From Aquimonas sp. (GTDB lineage Bacteria; Pseudomonadota; Gammaproteobacteria; Xanthomonadales; Xanthomonadaceae), in assembly GCA_022241605.1 (NCBI GenBank), contig JAKOMQ010000006.1, forward strand, positions 67,692 to 131,691: DNA of 64,000 nucleotides, in the 5' to 3' direction. The notes under the pieces are model-generated. The model had not been told where the DNA came from. It saw nothing but the letters and a program-made list of their open reading frames with translations, and did no database searches. How positions within the stretch are numbered: position 1 is the stretch's first letter; every line of letters begins with the position of its first letter. Shown piece after piece: positions 9,467 to 19,300 of the stretch. The position numbers were made by a program, and so were the translations under genes.

Positions 9467-10924
9467 TCAGCGCATCCACATCCGTGCCCGCCGCGGCGGC
9501 AGGCTGAAGGTGTAGCTGCCGCTGTTGATGGCCACCACGCTGTTGGCATCCAGCACATCGCGGTAGGGCACGTTCCACCAAAGCACGCTGTTGCTCATGC
9601 TGATGGTGGTGTTGACCGTGCTGCCGCACTTGTTGATGCCGACGATGCCGACGCTGCCGCGGCGGAACAGCAGATGGCAGCTGCTGTGGGAGAGCACCTG
9701 CATGTCACTGCCCTGGGCGCCGTTATGGAAGCGGATCATCGCCGCAAGATCGGAGCGCCGATACTTGTTGACCCAGCGGTTGTCGCCGCTTTCGTTGTTG
9801 TCGGAGTACAGCAAGGGCACACCGCCATCCCGGCCGAGGATGTAGGCATAGGCCAGGGTCTCGTCGGTCCGGTCGAGAATCAGATAGCGGAAGCCGCCGT
9901 TGTTGGGGATGTCATGGGTCACGGTGAAGGTCACCGCCCGCGCATTCGGCAGGGCCTGGCCCACCGCCAGCGGATTCACCAGCCCGCTCATGCTGCCGCC
10001 AAAGCTGAAGGCGTTGCGGATGCTGTTGAACAGCGGAAAGTCGTAGGCGCCGTGGTCGGTGCCGTTGAGGTAGGGCAGCAGGAACCCCTGGTACTCGGAC
10101 TCGCCCGCGCCGCCGCTGGTGATGATCTCGCCAAACACATGCACGCCGGCCTTGATATCGGAGGTCAGCACGCGATTGATGTGCGACAGCGGCATGTGCT
10201 TCGCCGCGTCGATGCGGAAGCCAGTCACTCCCAGCGCCTTCAGCGCCTGCAGGTAGATGCGCTGCTGGCCCACCACGTAGTCGCTGCCCAAAAGGTCGGG
10301 CAGGCCCGGGTCGCTGCCGCCTCCGCACAGGCGCCAGTTCTGCACCTGCCAGACATCGCTGTAGTTCTGGATGCACTGGGCCGGGCCGAAATCCCACTGC
10401 GAGAGGAAGTTGAAGCGGAGGTCGCCAAACAGGCGCTGGCGTCCCCAGTAAGCCGTATTGGCGGCGTACTGGTTCAGGATCCGCTGCCCCGGATAGTTCA
10501 GGTCCGGACGCTGCGCGGCCTCGTTGGCCATGTGGTTGAGGATGATGTCCGCATAGACGCGGACGCCGCGCGCGCGCAGCGCATTGCTCATGCGCACGAA
10601 GGACTCGCGGTTGCCCAACGGATGATCAATGGTGCGCAGGTCCTGCGGCTGGTAGCGCGCCCACCAGGCCGAGCCCTCCGACTTCACCGGCGGCGCCACC
10701 AGCACGCCCCTGTAGCCCAAGGCCGCGATCTCGGCGGCGCGCCCTTCGACGGTGTCGTAGCGCCAGTTGAAGGCATGCAGGATGACATCGGCCTTGGCCG
10801 GGGCGGCCCCCAGACCGATCGCGAACAGCACCAGCAGTGGAGCGGTGCGCTTCAGCAGGCGCGCGACAAGTCGGGCGCGCAAACTCTCTGGACGCGCGAC
10901 GGCGCCCGTTGCAAGACGGTGCAT
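9467..10924 (-). CDS. Secreted GH13 alpha-amylase
   Basis: This 485-residue exported glycoside hydrolase of family GH13 cleaves alpha-1,4-glucans such as starch. A signal peptide with a long basic n-region ends in APAKA (around residue 45). The catalytic triad is visible: Asp239 in GFRIDAAKH (nucleophile), Glu266 in FGEIIT (acid/base) and Asp338 in THDIPNN. The first conserved region appears as ADIILNHMA. The ATG at 10922-10924 was chosen because a strong Shine-Dalgarno (GGGAGGGAG) precedes it; a longer in-frame start exists upstream. A 14-bp operator-like near-palindrome at 11121-11134, about 200 bp upstream, is identical to one before the TonB receptor at 44.4 kb, suggesting joint control by a LacI-type regulator of starch use. 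Confidence 0.93.
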   Translation of the reverse strand: MHRLATGAVARPESLRARLVARLLKRTAPLLVLFAIGLGAAPAKADVILHAFNWRYDTVEGRAAEIAALGYRGVLVAPPVKSEGSAWWARYQPQDLRTIDHPLGNRESFVRMSNALRARGVRVYADIILNHMANEAAQRPDLNYPGQRILNQYAANTAYWGRQRLFGDLRFNFLSQWDFGPAQCIQNYSDVWQVQNWRLCGGGSDPGLPDLLGSDYVVGQQRIYLQALKALGVTGFRIDAAKHMPLSHINRVLTSDIKAGVHVFGEIITSGGAGESEYQGFLLPYLNGTDHGAYDFPLFNSIRNAFSFGGSMSGLVNPLAVGQALPNARAVTFTVTHDIPNNGGFRYLILDRTDETLAYAYILGRDGGVPLLYSDNNESGDNRWVNKYRRSDLAAMIRFHNGAQGSDMQVLSHSSCHLLFRRGSVGIVGINKCGSTVNTTISMSNSVLWWNVPYRDVLDANSVVAINSGSYTFSLPPRRARMWMR

Positions 10925-11343
10925 GTGATCTCCCTCCCGATCGATGGTCCGTCGCTGCAGGCTCGCTGGCGTCCCCACGCCCGGGCGGCTGCGCAACCTC
11001 GTGAATCACGTCGAAACCAGGCGTCTACTGCGCGTTGTTGCGGCTCCGTCGGTGCGCCGTCTGATGCCAGCTCCAGCGCAGGCGCAGCGTAGGCAGGTGC
11101 TGCGCTGCATAACAATCCCATGCATACGTATTCAGGCATGGACGCTCCGGGCGGGCTCGACTTGCCAGCGCGGCCCAACGCGATCGCCTGCCCTTCTGCC
11201 GGCCTACACATTCGATACCGTTCACGGACTTGCACCCACCCGTCCTCTGGGGCACCCTCGGACTCCAGAATCTTCACGCTTGTGTCCAAAGCGCCCGCCC
11301 AATCCCGCTGCGGCAGAGTGCAGCAGATCTCCGGAGACCTGCC
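10925..11343. other. Divergent intergenic region between amylase and small exported protein
   Basis: This 419-bp region contains no convincing gene. It should hold the promoters of both divergent genes. The only clear element is the near-palindrome at 11121-11134, listed separately. Confidence 0.6.
11121..11134. promoter_or_regulatory. Operator-like near-palindrome TGCATACGTATTCA, site 1
   Basis: Thirteen-fourteen bases centred on CG form a near-perfect palindrome (ideal form TGAATACGTATTCA). The same 14 bases occur at 44574-44587 upstream of the TonB receptor gene. The CG-centred form is typical of LacI-family operators. It lies about 200 bp upstream of the amylase start and 210 bp upstream of the divergent exported-protein gene, so it could serve either or both. 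Confidence 0.6.
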
Positions 11344-12150
11344 ATGAAAGCCCTTGCCCCCGCTATGGCCACCCTTGCACTGCTTGCGGTATCGCCAATG
11401 GCGATCGCGAGCACCTCACCCGACGGCCTGCGCGATTTCCTGCATCCCGACAGTCAGCTGTCCGCGCGCGACGAGGCCTGGGTGCTGTATGCCCATCGCT
11501 GCGGCATCCCGCTGCCGGATCCGCTGCGCGCGCCGGAAGTCACGGTCGAGGAGACTCGCATCGTGGTGGATCTGTTCCTGTTCGAGCCGACCATCCAGAA
11601 CTGCTTCGAGGCCGAGAACCTGCCGCCGGTCTATTACCACGCCAGCATCGGCAAGCAGGCTATGGGGGCTTACACGGTCGAGCGCAGGCTGTGGTTGCGC
11701 AGCGAGGGCAGCGACGAGCGACGCCTCGCGCATTCCGATCTCGCTGAAATCACTGTCGGCGACACTCCCGCGATCAGCCTGTCCGGCTCCTGGTTCAACC
11801 CGGAAGCGCCGGGCAGCGGCACCTTCATCAGCCTGCTCCCAAAACCACCGGAGGACGCCAAGCCGCGCGCAGTGCTCTACCTCGCCGAAGTCGAGCCGAG
11901 CGGGAGCCCCGTCTGGTACACGGGTGTCGGCGAATTCGAAGACGGCCTGCTCACCCTGGACCTCATCGCGGGCGGCAGCGGCCGTGGCTCGATGCGCCTC
12001 AGCTTCGCCTACCTGCGCTGCGGCGAGGGCGCACTGTTCAACCCCGCGTTTCCGACCTTCTTCACCCCGCTGGTGCAGCTGACGGCGGTTGCTGGGGTAC
12101 CTGCCTGCGCTCCGCCCGGCCAGCCCTTCCCCGCGCCCATAACCGAATGA
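11344..12150 (+). CDS. Exported hypothetical protein with Trp-rich module
   Basis: This 268-residue protein has a signal peptide (MKALAPAMATLALLAVSPMA, cleavage near AIAS). I do not recognise the N-terminal half. The second half holds one module like those at the end of the metzincin protease: SWFNPEAPGSGTF, then, after about 30 residues, GSPVWYTGVG. Two cysteines in the N-terminal half and two near the end may form disulfides. A GGAG at 11333-11336 precedes the ATG at good spacing. It is divergent from the alpha-amylase gene and may share its control region. The function is unknown; a role in the extracellular or periplasmic space is inferred from the signal peptide and the neighbouring secreted hydrolases. 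Confidence 0.7.
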   Translation: MKALAPAMATLALLAVSPMAIASTSPDGLRDFLHPDSQLSARDEAWVLYAHRCGIPLPDPLRAPEVTVEETRIVVDLFLFEPTIQNCFEAENLPPVYYHASIGKQAMGAYTVERRLWLRSEGSDERRLAHSDLAEITVGDTPAISLSGSWFNPEAPGSGTFISLLPKPPEDAKPRAVLYLAEVEPSGSPVWYTGVGEFEDGLLTLDLIAGGSGRGSMRLSFAYLRCGEGALFNPAFPTFFTPLVQLTAVAGVPACAPPGQPFPAPITE

Positions 12151-12273
12151 ATACCCAGATTTGCCGCGCCTCACGCGCGACGCGCGCGGGCCGGTAGCAA
12201 ACGCGCCAGCTCGTGGCCGAGCTCATGTGAAGATCCATCCGCCCGCCGCGGGGCCCAGCCGCGTCGCGCATGG

Positions 12274-12279
12274 GATAAT
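12274..12279 (+). promoter_or_regulatory. Possible -10 element for metG
   Basis: GATAAT, preceded by TGG as in an extended -10, lies 33 bases before the metG start. No matching -35 hexamer is visible at 16-18 bp. Confidence 0.3.
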
Positions 12280-12311
12280 CCGCGGCCGTTCGTCCTGGCC
12301 GCACCCCATCC

Positions 12312-14462
12312 ATGTCCGACCACGCCCCGCTGCTCGTCACCTGCGCCCTGCCCTATGCCAATGGCCACCTGCATCTCGGCCATCTGGTTGGCTACATCCA
12401 GGCCGACATCTGGGTGCGCGCGCAGCGCATGCAGGGCCGCGAGGCCTGGTTCGTCTGCGCCGACGATGCCCACGGCACGCCAATCATGTTGGCAGCGGAG
12501 AAGGCCGGCATGGCGCCCGAGGACTACATCCGCGGCATCCAGGCCAGCCACGAGCGTGACTTCGCCGAATTCGGGGTGGCCTTCGACCACTACCACAGCA
12601 CGCATTCGGACGAGAACCGCGCGCTGGCCGAGCTGATCTACAGCAAGCTGGAGGAGAAGGGGTACATCAAGCCCAAGCGGATCCAGCAGCTCTTCGACCC
12701 CGAACGGCAGATGTTCCTGCCCGACCGCTATATCAAGGGCGACTGCCCGAAGTGCGGCGCGCAGGACCAGTACGGAGACAACTGCGAGGTCTGCGGCGCA
12801 GCCTATGCACCGACCGACCTGAAGAACCCCCGCTCGGTGGTCTCGGGGGCAGTGCCCGAGCTGCGCGAGAGTGAGCACTACTTCTTCGATCTGCCGAAGT
12901 TCCAGAGCTTCCTCAGTGAGTGGTTGGACGAGCGACGAGAAAAGGCAGCAATCGCGCCAAGCGTCCACGCGAAGTTGAGCGAGTGGCTGGTTACAGGTCT
13001 GCGTGACTGGGATATCTCGCGCGACGCGCCCTACTTCGGCTTTGCTATTCCAGGAAAGGAGGGCAAGTTTTTCTACGTCTGGCTGGATGCACCGATCGGC
13101 TATCTCGCGAGCTTCAAGGCACTGTGCGACAAGAACTCGGACAGCATGAGCTTCGACACCCTCACTGGCGCAGGCAGTTCGCTCGAGATGCACCACTTCA
13201 TCGGCAAGGACATCATCAACTTCCACGGCCTGTTCTGGCCGGCAGTGCTGAAGGGCGCAGGCATGAACGTGCCAAGCGCGCTGCACGTCAACGGCTACCT
13301 GACCGTCAACGGCGCCAAGATGTCGAAGTCGCGCGGCACCTTCATCCAGGCCCGCACCTATCTCGACGCCGGCCTGAACCCCGAGTACCTGCGCTACTAC
13401 TTCGCCGCCAAGAGCTCGGGCGGCGTCGATGACCTTGACTTGAACCTCGAGGACTTCGCCCAGCGCGTCAACGCCGACATCGTCGGCAAGTTCGTCAACA
13501 TCGCCAGCCGCTGCGCTGGCTTCATCGAGAAGCGCTTTGGCGGCCAGCTGTGCCTACCGAAGGGTGATTCGCTGAATTTCTGGGAGAGCGTCAATCAGCG
13601 CCTGATCCCTGCGGTCTCGCCCGGCTTCGACCAGGGTGACTTCGCTTCGGTCATTCGCACGCTGATGGCCGAAGCCGATCGAATCAATGAGCGCATCGCG
13701 GCGGCCGCGCCCTGGGCGCTCGCAAAGCAGGATGGGAAGGACTCAGAGCTTCATGACATCTGCTCACTCGCAGTTCGGCTGTTCGGCCTGATCGCTGCCA
13801 ACCTCTATCCCATCACCCCGAAGCTCAGCAGTGCGGCGCGCGCTCTCTTCGTGCACGAGAACATCGACGCCCTTGGTGAAGAAGATGCCACGCGCGCTTT
13901 GCGTTTCCGCGAGGTGATGAAGAATCCGCAAGCGCAACTCTCCATTCGACCCTACATCCCACTCGCCACCCGCATCGACCCCAAGCACATCGAAACCATG
14001 ATCGAAAACAGCAAGGAAAGCCTCGCCCCCGCAGCGGAAGCCACCAAGAGCAGTTCTCAGCCCGCGGCAGCGACAACCCAACCCTCAGTCCCCACATCCC
14101 CGCCCACGAATCCCGAATCCCAAATCCCGAATCCCATCACCATAGACGACTTCGCCAAGCTCGACCTGCGCATCGCAAAGGTGCTGGCCTGCGAGTTCGT
14201 CGAGGGCAGCGACAAGCTGCTGCGCTTCCAGCTGGATGCCGGTGAGCTGGGCGAGCGACAGATCTTCAGCGGCATCCGCGCGGCCTATGCCGAGCCGGAG
14301 AAACTGGTCGGCCGCAGCGTCGTGTTCATCGCCAACCTGGCGCCGCGCAAGATGCGCTTCGGCATCAGCGAGGGGATGATCCTCTCGGCCGGCACCGGCG
14401 GCGAAGATCTGTTCCTGCTGGATGTGGACGCGGGTGCGGTGGCGGGCGCGCAGGTGAAGTGA
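12312..14462 (+). CDS. metG: Methionyl-tRNA synthetase
   Basis: This 716-residue class I synthetase charges tRNA-Met for initiation and elongation. It has the long E. coli-type layout. The HIGH motif is HLGH near residue 20. A four-cysteine zinc knuckle (CPKC...CEVC) lies around residues 145-160, and the KMSKS loop sits in GAKMSKSRGT near 335-344. An alpha-helical anticodon-binding domain follows, then a C-terminal tRNA-binding domain (from about 612, FAKLDLRIAKV) used for dimerisation and tRNA binding. The linker between the last two domains (about 580-611) is low in complexity, and its segment TNPESQIPNPI is encoded by an arm of the GGGATTC-type repeat family. The start ATG at 12312 matches the family N-terminus. 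Confidence 0.97.
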   Translation: MSDHAPLLVTCALPYANGHLHLGHLVGYIQADIWVRAQRMQGREAWFVCADDAHGTPIMLAAEKAGMAPEDYIRGIQASHERDFAEFGVAFDHYHSTHSDENRALAELIYSKLEEKGYIKPKRIQQLFDPERQMFLPDRYIKGDCPKCGAQDQYGDNCEVCGAAYAPTDLKNPRSVVSGAVPELRESEHYFFDLPKFQSFLSEWLDERREKAAIAPSVHAKLSEWLVTGLRDWDISRDAPYFGFAIPGKEGKFFYVWLDAPIGYLASFKALCDKNSDSMSFDTLTGAGSSLEMHHFIGKDIINFHGLFWPAVLKGAGMNVPSALHVNGYLTVNGAKMSKSRGTFIQARTYLDAGLNPEYLRYYFAAKSSGGVDDLDLNLEDFAQRVNADIVGKFVNIASRCAGFIEKRFGGQLCLPKGDSLNFWESVNQRLIPAVSPGFDQGDFASVIRTLMAEADRINERIAAAAPWALAKQDGKDSELHDICSLAVRLFGLIAANLYPITPKLSSAARALFVHENIDALGEEDATRALRFREVMKNPQAQLSIRPYIPLATRIDPKHIETMIENSKESLAPAAEATKSSSQPAAATTQPSVPTSPPTNPESQIPNPITIDDFAKLDLRIAKVLACEFVEGSDKLLRFQLDAGELGERQIFSGIRAAYAEPEKLVGRSVVFIANLAPRKMRFGISEGMILSAGTGGEDLFLLDVDAGAVAGAQVK
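14107..14135 (+). repeat. GGGATTC-type repeat arm inside metG
   Basis: Four imperfect tandem units of GAATCCC, with a CAAATCCC variant, match the arms found in intergenic pairs elsewhere in the window. Here the arm is in frame within the linker of MetG and has no partner arm nearby. Confidence 0.7.
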
Positions 14463-14570
14463 GCCTCGGCTGGCGCCACCCGTTCAGGCAGCCCGCGCGG
14501 ACGCGTGAGAAGCTGCCGCCCGCGATCGGCCGGGGGGCCGGACGCTTACAGCCCCTGATCGGACCCCGCA

Positions 14571-14897
14571 ATGCCTTTTGAAATCCTCCCCGACGACCAT
14601 CTCGTCGACCCCACGGTGCAGTGCGACGCCTGCGAGGCGGTGTGCTGCCGCCTGACCGTGGTGGTGATGCCCGACGACATCGTCCCTCGCCACCTGACCA
14701 CCCACACGTCGAAAGGCCTGGAAGTGATGGCACGCGATGAGGACGGCTGGTGCGTCGCCGTGGACCGCATCAACATGTGCTGCAGCATCTACAGCCAGCG
14801 GCCCACCGTCTGCCGCAGCTTCACCATGGGCAGCGGCTTCTGCCGCGCCGAGCGCGACGCCTACGCGCGCGGCATCCATTTCGAACTGCGCGACTGA
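14571..14897 (+). CDS. YkgJ-family cysteine-cluster protein
   Basis: This small 108-residue soluble protein carries the YkgJ/UPF0153-type cysteine cluster: CDACEAVCC near the N-terminus, then CC at about 70, a C at about 81 and a C at about 91. The family is thought to bind zinc or an iron-sulfur centre; its role is not established. The length fits the short members of the family. There is no clear Shine-Dalgarno before the ATG. It lies 108 bp after metG on the same strand and converges on the efflux outer-membrane gene, with only 31 bp between the stops. Confidence 0.82.
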   Translation: MPFEILPDDHLVDPTVQCDACEAVCCRLTVVVMPDDIVPRHLTTHTSKGLEVMARDEDGWCVAVDRINMCCSIYSQRPTVCRSFTMGSGFCRAERDAYARGIHFELRD

Positions 14898-14906
14898 ACC
14901 TCCTGC

Positions 14907-14924
14907 CTGCCTGCGCTCAGGCAG
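14907..14924. terminator. Small hairpin between convergent genes
   Basis: CTGCCTG / CAGGCAG with a CGCT loop lies between the YkgJ-like gene and the outer-membrane efflux gene. It has no U-tract, so it is a weak terminator candidate. Confidence 0.4.
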
Positions 14925-14928
14925 AACA

Positions 14929-16347
14929 TCATTCCGCGACGGCGGGCTTGGCGAAGTCGCCTGCCAGCGCCTTGTACAGAGCCGCCAGTGCGGTGGCCTG
15001 CGCCACCCGCGCCTGCACGGCGCGCTGCTCGAACCCGATGCGATTGCGCTCTGAATCCAGCAGCGACAGCGCGTCGTCGGCACCGGCCTCATAGCGCAGC
15101 CGCGCCAGCCGCGATGCCTCACCGGCCGCCGCCGCCGCCTCGCCGAGGTCGTAAGCGGAGCGGTTGGCCGCACGCAGGCTGGCGAATGCGTTCTCCGTTT
15201 CCTCCAGCGCCCGCAGCAGGGTGTCCTCGAAAACCGCGCGTGCGCCGTCGGCGCGCGCTTCGGCGGCGCGCACGCGCTGGCGGGTGCGGCCGAAGTCGAG
15301 GATATTCCAGCGCAGCGACGGCCCCCAGCGCCAGCGCTCCGACCCAGCCTCGCCGATTTCGCCGAACCCCTGCGCGGTCCAGCCGAAACCGCCCAGCAGC
15401 TCCAGCCGCGGATAGAAGTTGCTGGTCGCCGTGCCGATGTCGGCATACGCCGCAGCCAGCCTGCGCTCGGCCTCGCGCAGATCAGGGCGTCGGCGCAGCC
15501 AGTCTTCGGGGCTGCCCACCGCCACCAGCGGCGGCAGCTCGGGCAGGCCAGCCTGCGGATCGACCTGCTCGCGCACGATTTGCACGGGCTGGGCAGTGAG
15601 TACGGCGAGTCGCTGCTCGGCGCGCGCCAGCGTGGCCTCGGTCTGGGCGAAGTCCGCCGCCAGCGCCGAGCGCTGGGCGCGGATGCGGGCGGTGTCCAGC
15701 GCGCTGCGGCGGCCGGCACGCTCCAGGGCTTCGGCCAGATCCAGGCTCTCGGACAGCGCCGCGAGGTTGCGCTCGGCCAGACGCAGCTGGGCGTGCGCGC
15801 CGCGCAGCTCGAACAGCGCCTGCGCCACCTCGGCCACCAGGCTGATGTGCACGTGCTCCAGCGCTGCCGCATCGGCCTCGACCCGGCGGTCGATGGCGCG
15901 CTTCGGATTGCGCAGGCTGCCGAACAGATCGATCTCCCAGACCGCATCGAAGCCGGCGCGCCAGGTGTCGGTGCGGCCCTGCTCTGGCGGCAGGAAGGGA
16001 TCGCGGCCGCTGGGGGAGCTGCGCTCGCCGTCGAGGCCGATACCCACCGTGGGGATCAGGCTATAGGTGGACAGCCCCGCCAGCGCGCGGGTCTCATCCA
16101 GCCGCGCCAGCGCCTGCGACAGCCGCGGATTGGCCTCCAGCGCACGCACGATGAAGGCGTCCAGCGCGGGGTCGCGAAAGGCCCGCCAGAGGGCGGGCGG
16201 CGCCGCCTCGGTGGACGCCGCCACGCCGGCCTGATCAAAGCGCTCGGGCAGCTCGGGCTGCGGGCGCAGGTATTCCGGCCCCACCGTGCAGGCCGACAGC
16301 GCCAGCGCGAGTGCGGACACTGCCAGTGGCATGAAGTGCTTAGCCAT
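14929..16347 (-). CDS. Outer-membrane efflux lipoprotein (NodT/OprM family)
   Basis: This 472-residue TolC-like channel is the outer-membrane part of the tripartite efflux pump encoded here. A lipoprotein signal ends in the lipobox LSAC (Cys at about 20). Two repeated outer-membrane-efflux domains follow, recognisable from the long heptad-rich helices (for example DLAEALERAGRRSALDT) and the segment YPRLELLGGFGW. The ATG at 16345-16347 overlaps the stop of the RND permease gene by 8 bases (ATGGCTAA), so translation is probably coupled. It is the last gene of the tetR-adaptor-permease-channel operon. Confidence 0.93.
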   Translation of the reverse strand: MAKHFMPLAVSALALALSACTVGPEYLRPQPELPERFDQAGVAASTEAAPPALWRAFRDPALDAFIVRALEANPRLSQALARLDETRALAGLSTYSLIPTVGIGLDGERSSPSGRDPFLPPEQGRTDTWRAGFDAVWEIDLFGSLRNPKRAIDRRVEADAAALEHVHISLVAEVAQALFELRGAHAQLRLAERNLAALSESLDLAEALERAGRRSALDTARIRAQRSALAADFAQTEATLARAEQRLAVLTAQPVQIVREQVDPQAGLPELPPLVAVGSPEDWLRRRPDLREAERRLAAAYADIGTATSNFYPRLELLGGFGWTAQGFGEIGEAGSERWRWGPSLRWNILDFGRTRQRVRAAEARADGARAVFEDTLLRALEETENAFASLRAANRSAYDLGEAAAAAGEASRLARLRYEAGADDALSLLDSERNRIGFEQRAVQARVAQATALAALYKALAGDFAKPAVAE

Positions 16348-19300
16348 GGGTCGGGCCCTCCTCGGCAGCGACGCTGCGGCCGCGCAGGCGCTCGGTCGCC
16401 TTGCGCACCAGCACGTAGAACACCGGGGTGAAGAACAGACCGAAGAAGGTCACGCCCAGCATGCCGGCGAACACCGTCACGCCCATCACGTGGCGCACCT
16501 CGGCGCCGGCGCCGGAAGCCAGCACCAGCGGAATCACGCCGGCGCAGAAGGCGAAGCTGGTCATCAGGATCGGCCGCAGGCGCAGGCGGCAGGCCTCGAT
16601 GGCGGCGTCGACGATGCCGCGGCCCTGTTTCTCCAGGTCGCGCGCGAACTCGACGATCAGGATGGCGTTCTTGCAGGCCAGGCCCATCAGCACCACCAGG
16701 CCAATCTGGGTGAACAGGTTGTTGTCGAGGAAGCTGGGCGGGTAGGTCGGTGGCGAGATCGCCAGGCTCAGGCCGTGCACGAAATTGACCAGCCACAGCC
16801 CGCCCATGGCGGAGAGCAGGCACATCGGCACGATCAGGATCACCGCCAGCGGCAGCGACCAGCTCTCGTACAGCGCGGCCAGCACCAGGTAGGCCAGCAG
16901 CACGCAGAGCGGGAACACCAGCAGACCGGCGGTGCCCTGGTTGACCTGCTGATAGGTGAGCCCGGTCCACTCGATGGCCATGCCGCGCGGCAGCTGCTGT
17001 ACGGCCAGCTGCGCCAGCGCCGCCACCGCGGCCGAGGACGACATCTGCGAGGGATCGACGCCGCCGGCGATGTCGGCCGCCGGGTAGCCGTTGTAGCGGA
17101 TCACCGGGTCCGGGCCGAAACCGGGCTTGAGCTCGACCACGCTGCCCAGCGGCACCATCTCACCGGCGGCGTTGCGCGTGCGCAGGCGGTCGATGTCGCC
17201 GATGTCGTCGCGGAACGCCGCATCCGCCTGGGCGTAGACGCTGTAGGTGCGGCCGAACAGGTTGAAGTCGTTGACGTAGGCCGAGCCCAGGTACACCTGC
17301 AGCGCCTCGTAGACATCGTTCAGCGCCAGGCCTTGTTCCTTGACCCGGTTGCGATCGATATGCGCCTCCAGCTGCGGCACGTTGGCCTGGAAGGAGGTGA
17401 GCACGCTGAAGGGATCGAAGCCCGGAGTCTGGCGCAGCGCCCCGGCCAGGGCCTGGGTCTGGGCGTTGAGCTCGCCATAGCCGAGCCCGGCGCGATCCTG
17501 CACGAAGGCCTCGACGCCGGCGGCATTGCCCAGGCCCAGCACCGGCGGCGGCATCACCGCAAACGCCAGGCCGTCCTGGATCTGGCTGAAGGCGATGTTG
17601 AGCCGGGTGGCGATGTCGGCGGCCTCGATGCCGCGCCCGCGCGAAGGCTCCAGCCCGATGAACATCAGGCCGATGTTGGGCGTGTTGACGAAGTGCACCG
17701 CGTTCAGTCCGGGGAACTGCACGGCATTCGATACCCCCGGCGTGGCCAGCGCGATCTCGCCCATGCGCCGCACCACTGCATCGGTGCGGTCGAGGGTGGC
17801 GCCTTCGGGCAGCAGCACGCCGGCGAACAGGTACTGCTTGTCCTGGGTCGGAATGAAGCCGACCGGGATGCTGCGGAAGGCGAACACGGTCACCAGCAGC
17901 AGCGCCGCATACAGCAGCAGCAGCCGCGGACCGCGCCGGATCACCCCGCCGATACCGCCGGAGTAGCGATCGCTGCCGCGCTTGAAGACCCGGTTGAAGC
18001 CGCCAAAGAAGCGCCCGAACACGCGCTCGATGCCGCGGCCCAGCGCGTCCTTGCGGGCGCCGTGCGGCTGCAGCAGCACCGCCGCCAGCGCCGGCGACAG
18101 GGTCAGCGAGTTGAAGCCGGAGATCAGCACTGCGGCGGCGATGCTCACCGCGAACTGCCGGTAGAACTGGCCGCTGACGCCATCCAGAAAAGCCAGCGGC
18201 ACGAACACCGCCGCCAGCACCAGGGTAATCGCGATGATCGGCCCGGAAACCTCGCTCATCGCCTTGTGCGCGGCATCGCGCGGCGCCATGCCGTCCTCGA
18301 TGTGGCGCTCGACGTTCTCCACCACCACGATGGCGTCGTCGACCACGATGCCGATCGCCAGCACCAGCCCGAACAGGGTCAGTACGTTGATCGAGAAGCC
18401 CAGCAGCCACAGCACCGCGAAGGTGCCGACGATCGACACCGGCACCGCCAGCAGCGGGATCAACGAGGCGCGCCAGGTCTGCAGGAACACCACCACTACG
18501 ATCACCACCAGTGCGACCGCCTCCAGCAGGGTCATCAGCACCGAATTGATCGATGCGCGCACGAACACGGTGGGGTCGTACTCCACGCTCCAGTTGAGGC
18601 CCTCGGGGAAGTCACGGGCCAGCTCGCCCATGCGCGCCCGCACCGAGTCCGACAGCGCGATCGAGTTGGCGCCCGGCGCCTCGAAGATGACGATCGCCGC
18701 GGAGTCCTCGCCGTTGAGCAGGGAGCGCAGCGCATAGGTGTTGGAACCCAGCTCGATGCGGGCGACGTCGCGCAGGCGGGTGAAGGCGCCGCCCTCGGCG
18801 CGCAGGATGATGTCGCCGAAGGCCTCGGGCGATTCCAGTCGGCCCTGCGCGTTGATCGACAGCTGCACGCCGCTGCCGCCGGGCATCGGCGCTGCACCGA
18901 TGGCGCCGGCCGAGATCTGCTGGTTCTGTTCGCGCACGGCCTGCAGCACGTCACCGGCCGTGATGCCGCGCGCCGCGGCCGCGTCCGGATCCAGCCAGAT
19001 CCGCATCGCGTAGTTGCCGGCGCCAAACGCCAGCGCCTGACCCACGCCGTCCAGCCGCGCCAGCTCATCGCGCACGCGCAGGTTGGCGAAGTTGGACAGA
19101 TACAGCGCGTCATAGCGCTCGTCCGGCGAGGTCAGCTGCACCACCATGGTGATGTTGGGCGAGCTCTTGGCGGTGGTCACGCCGAGCTGGCGTACGGCCT
19201 CGGGCAGGCGCGGCAGGGCCTGCGCTACCCGGTTCTGCACCTGCACCGCGGCGAGGTCGATGTCGGTGCCCTGCGAGAAGGTGACGGTCAGGATCATGGT

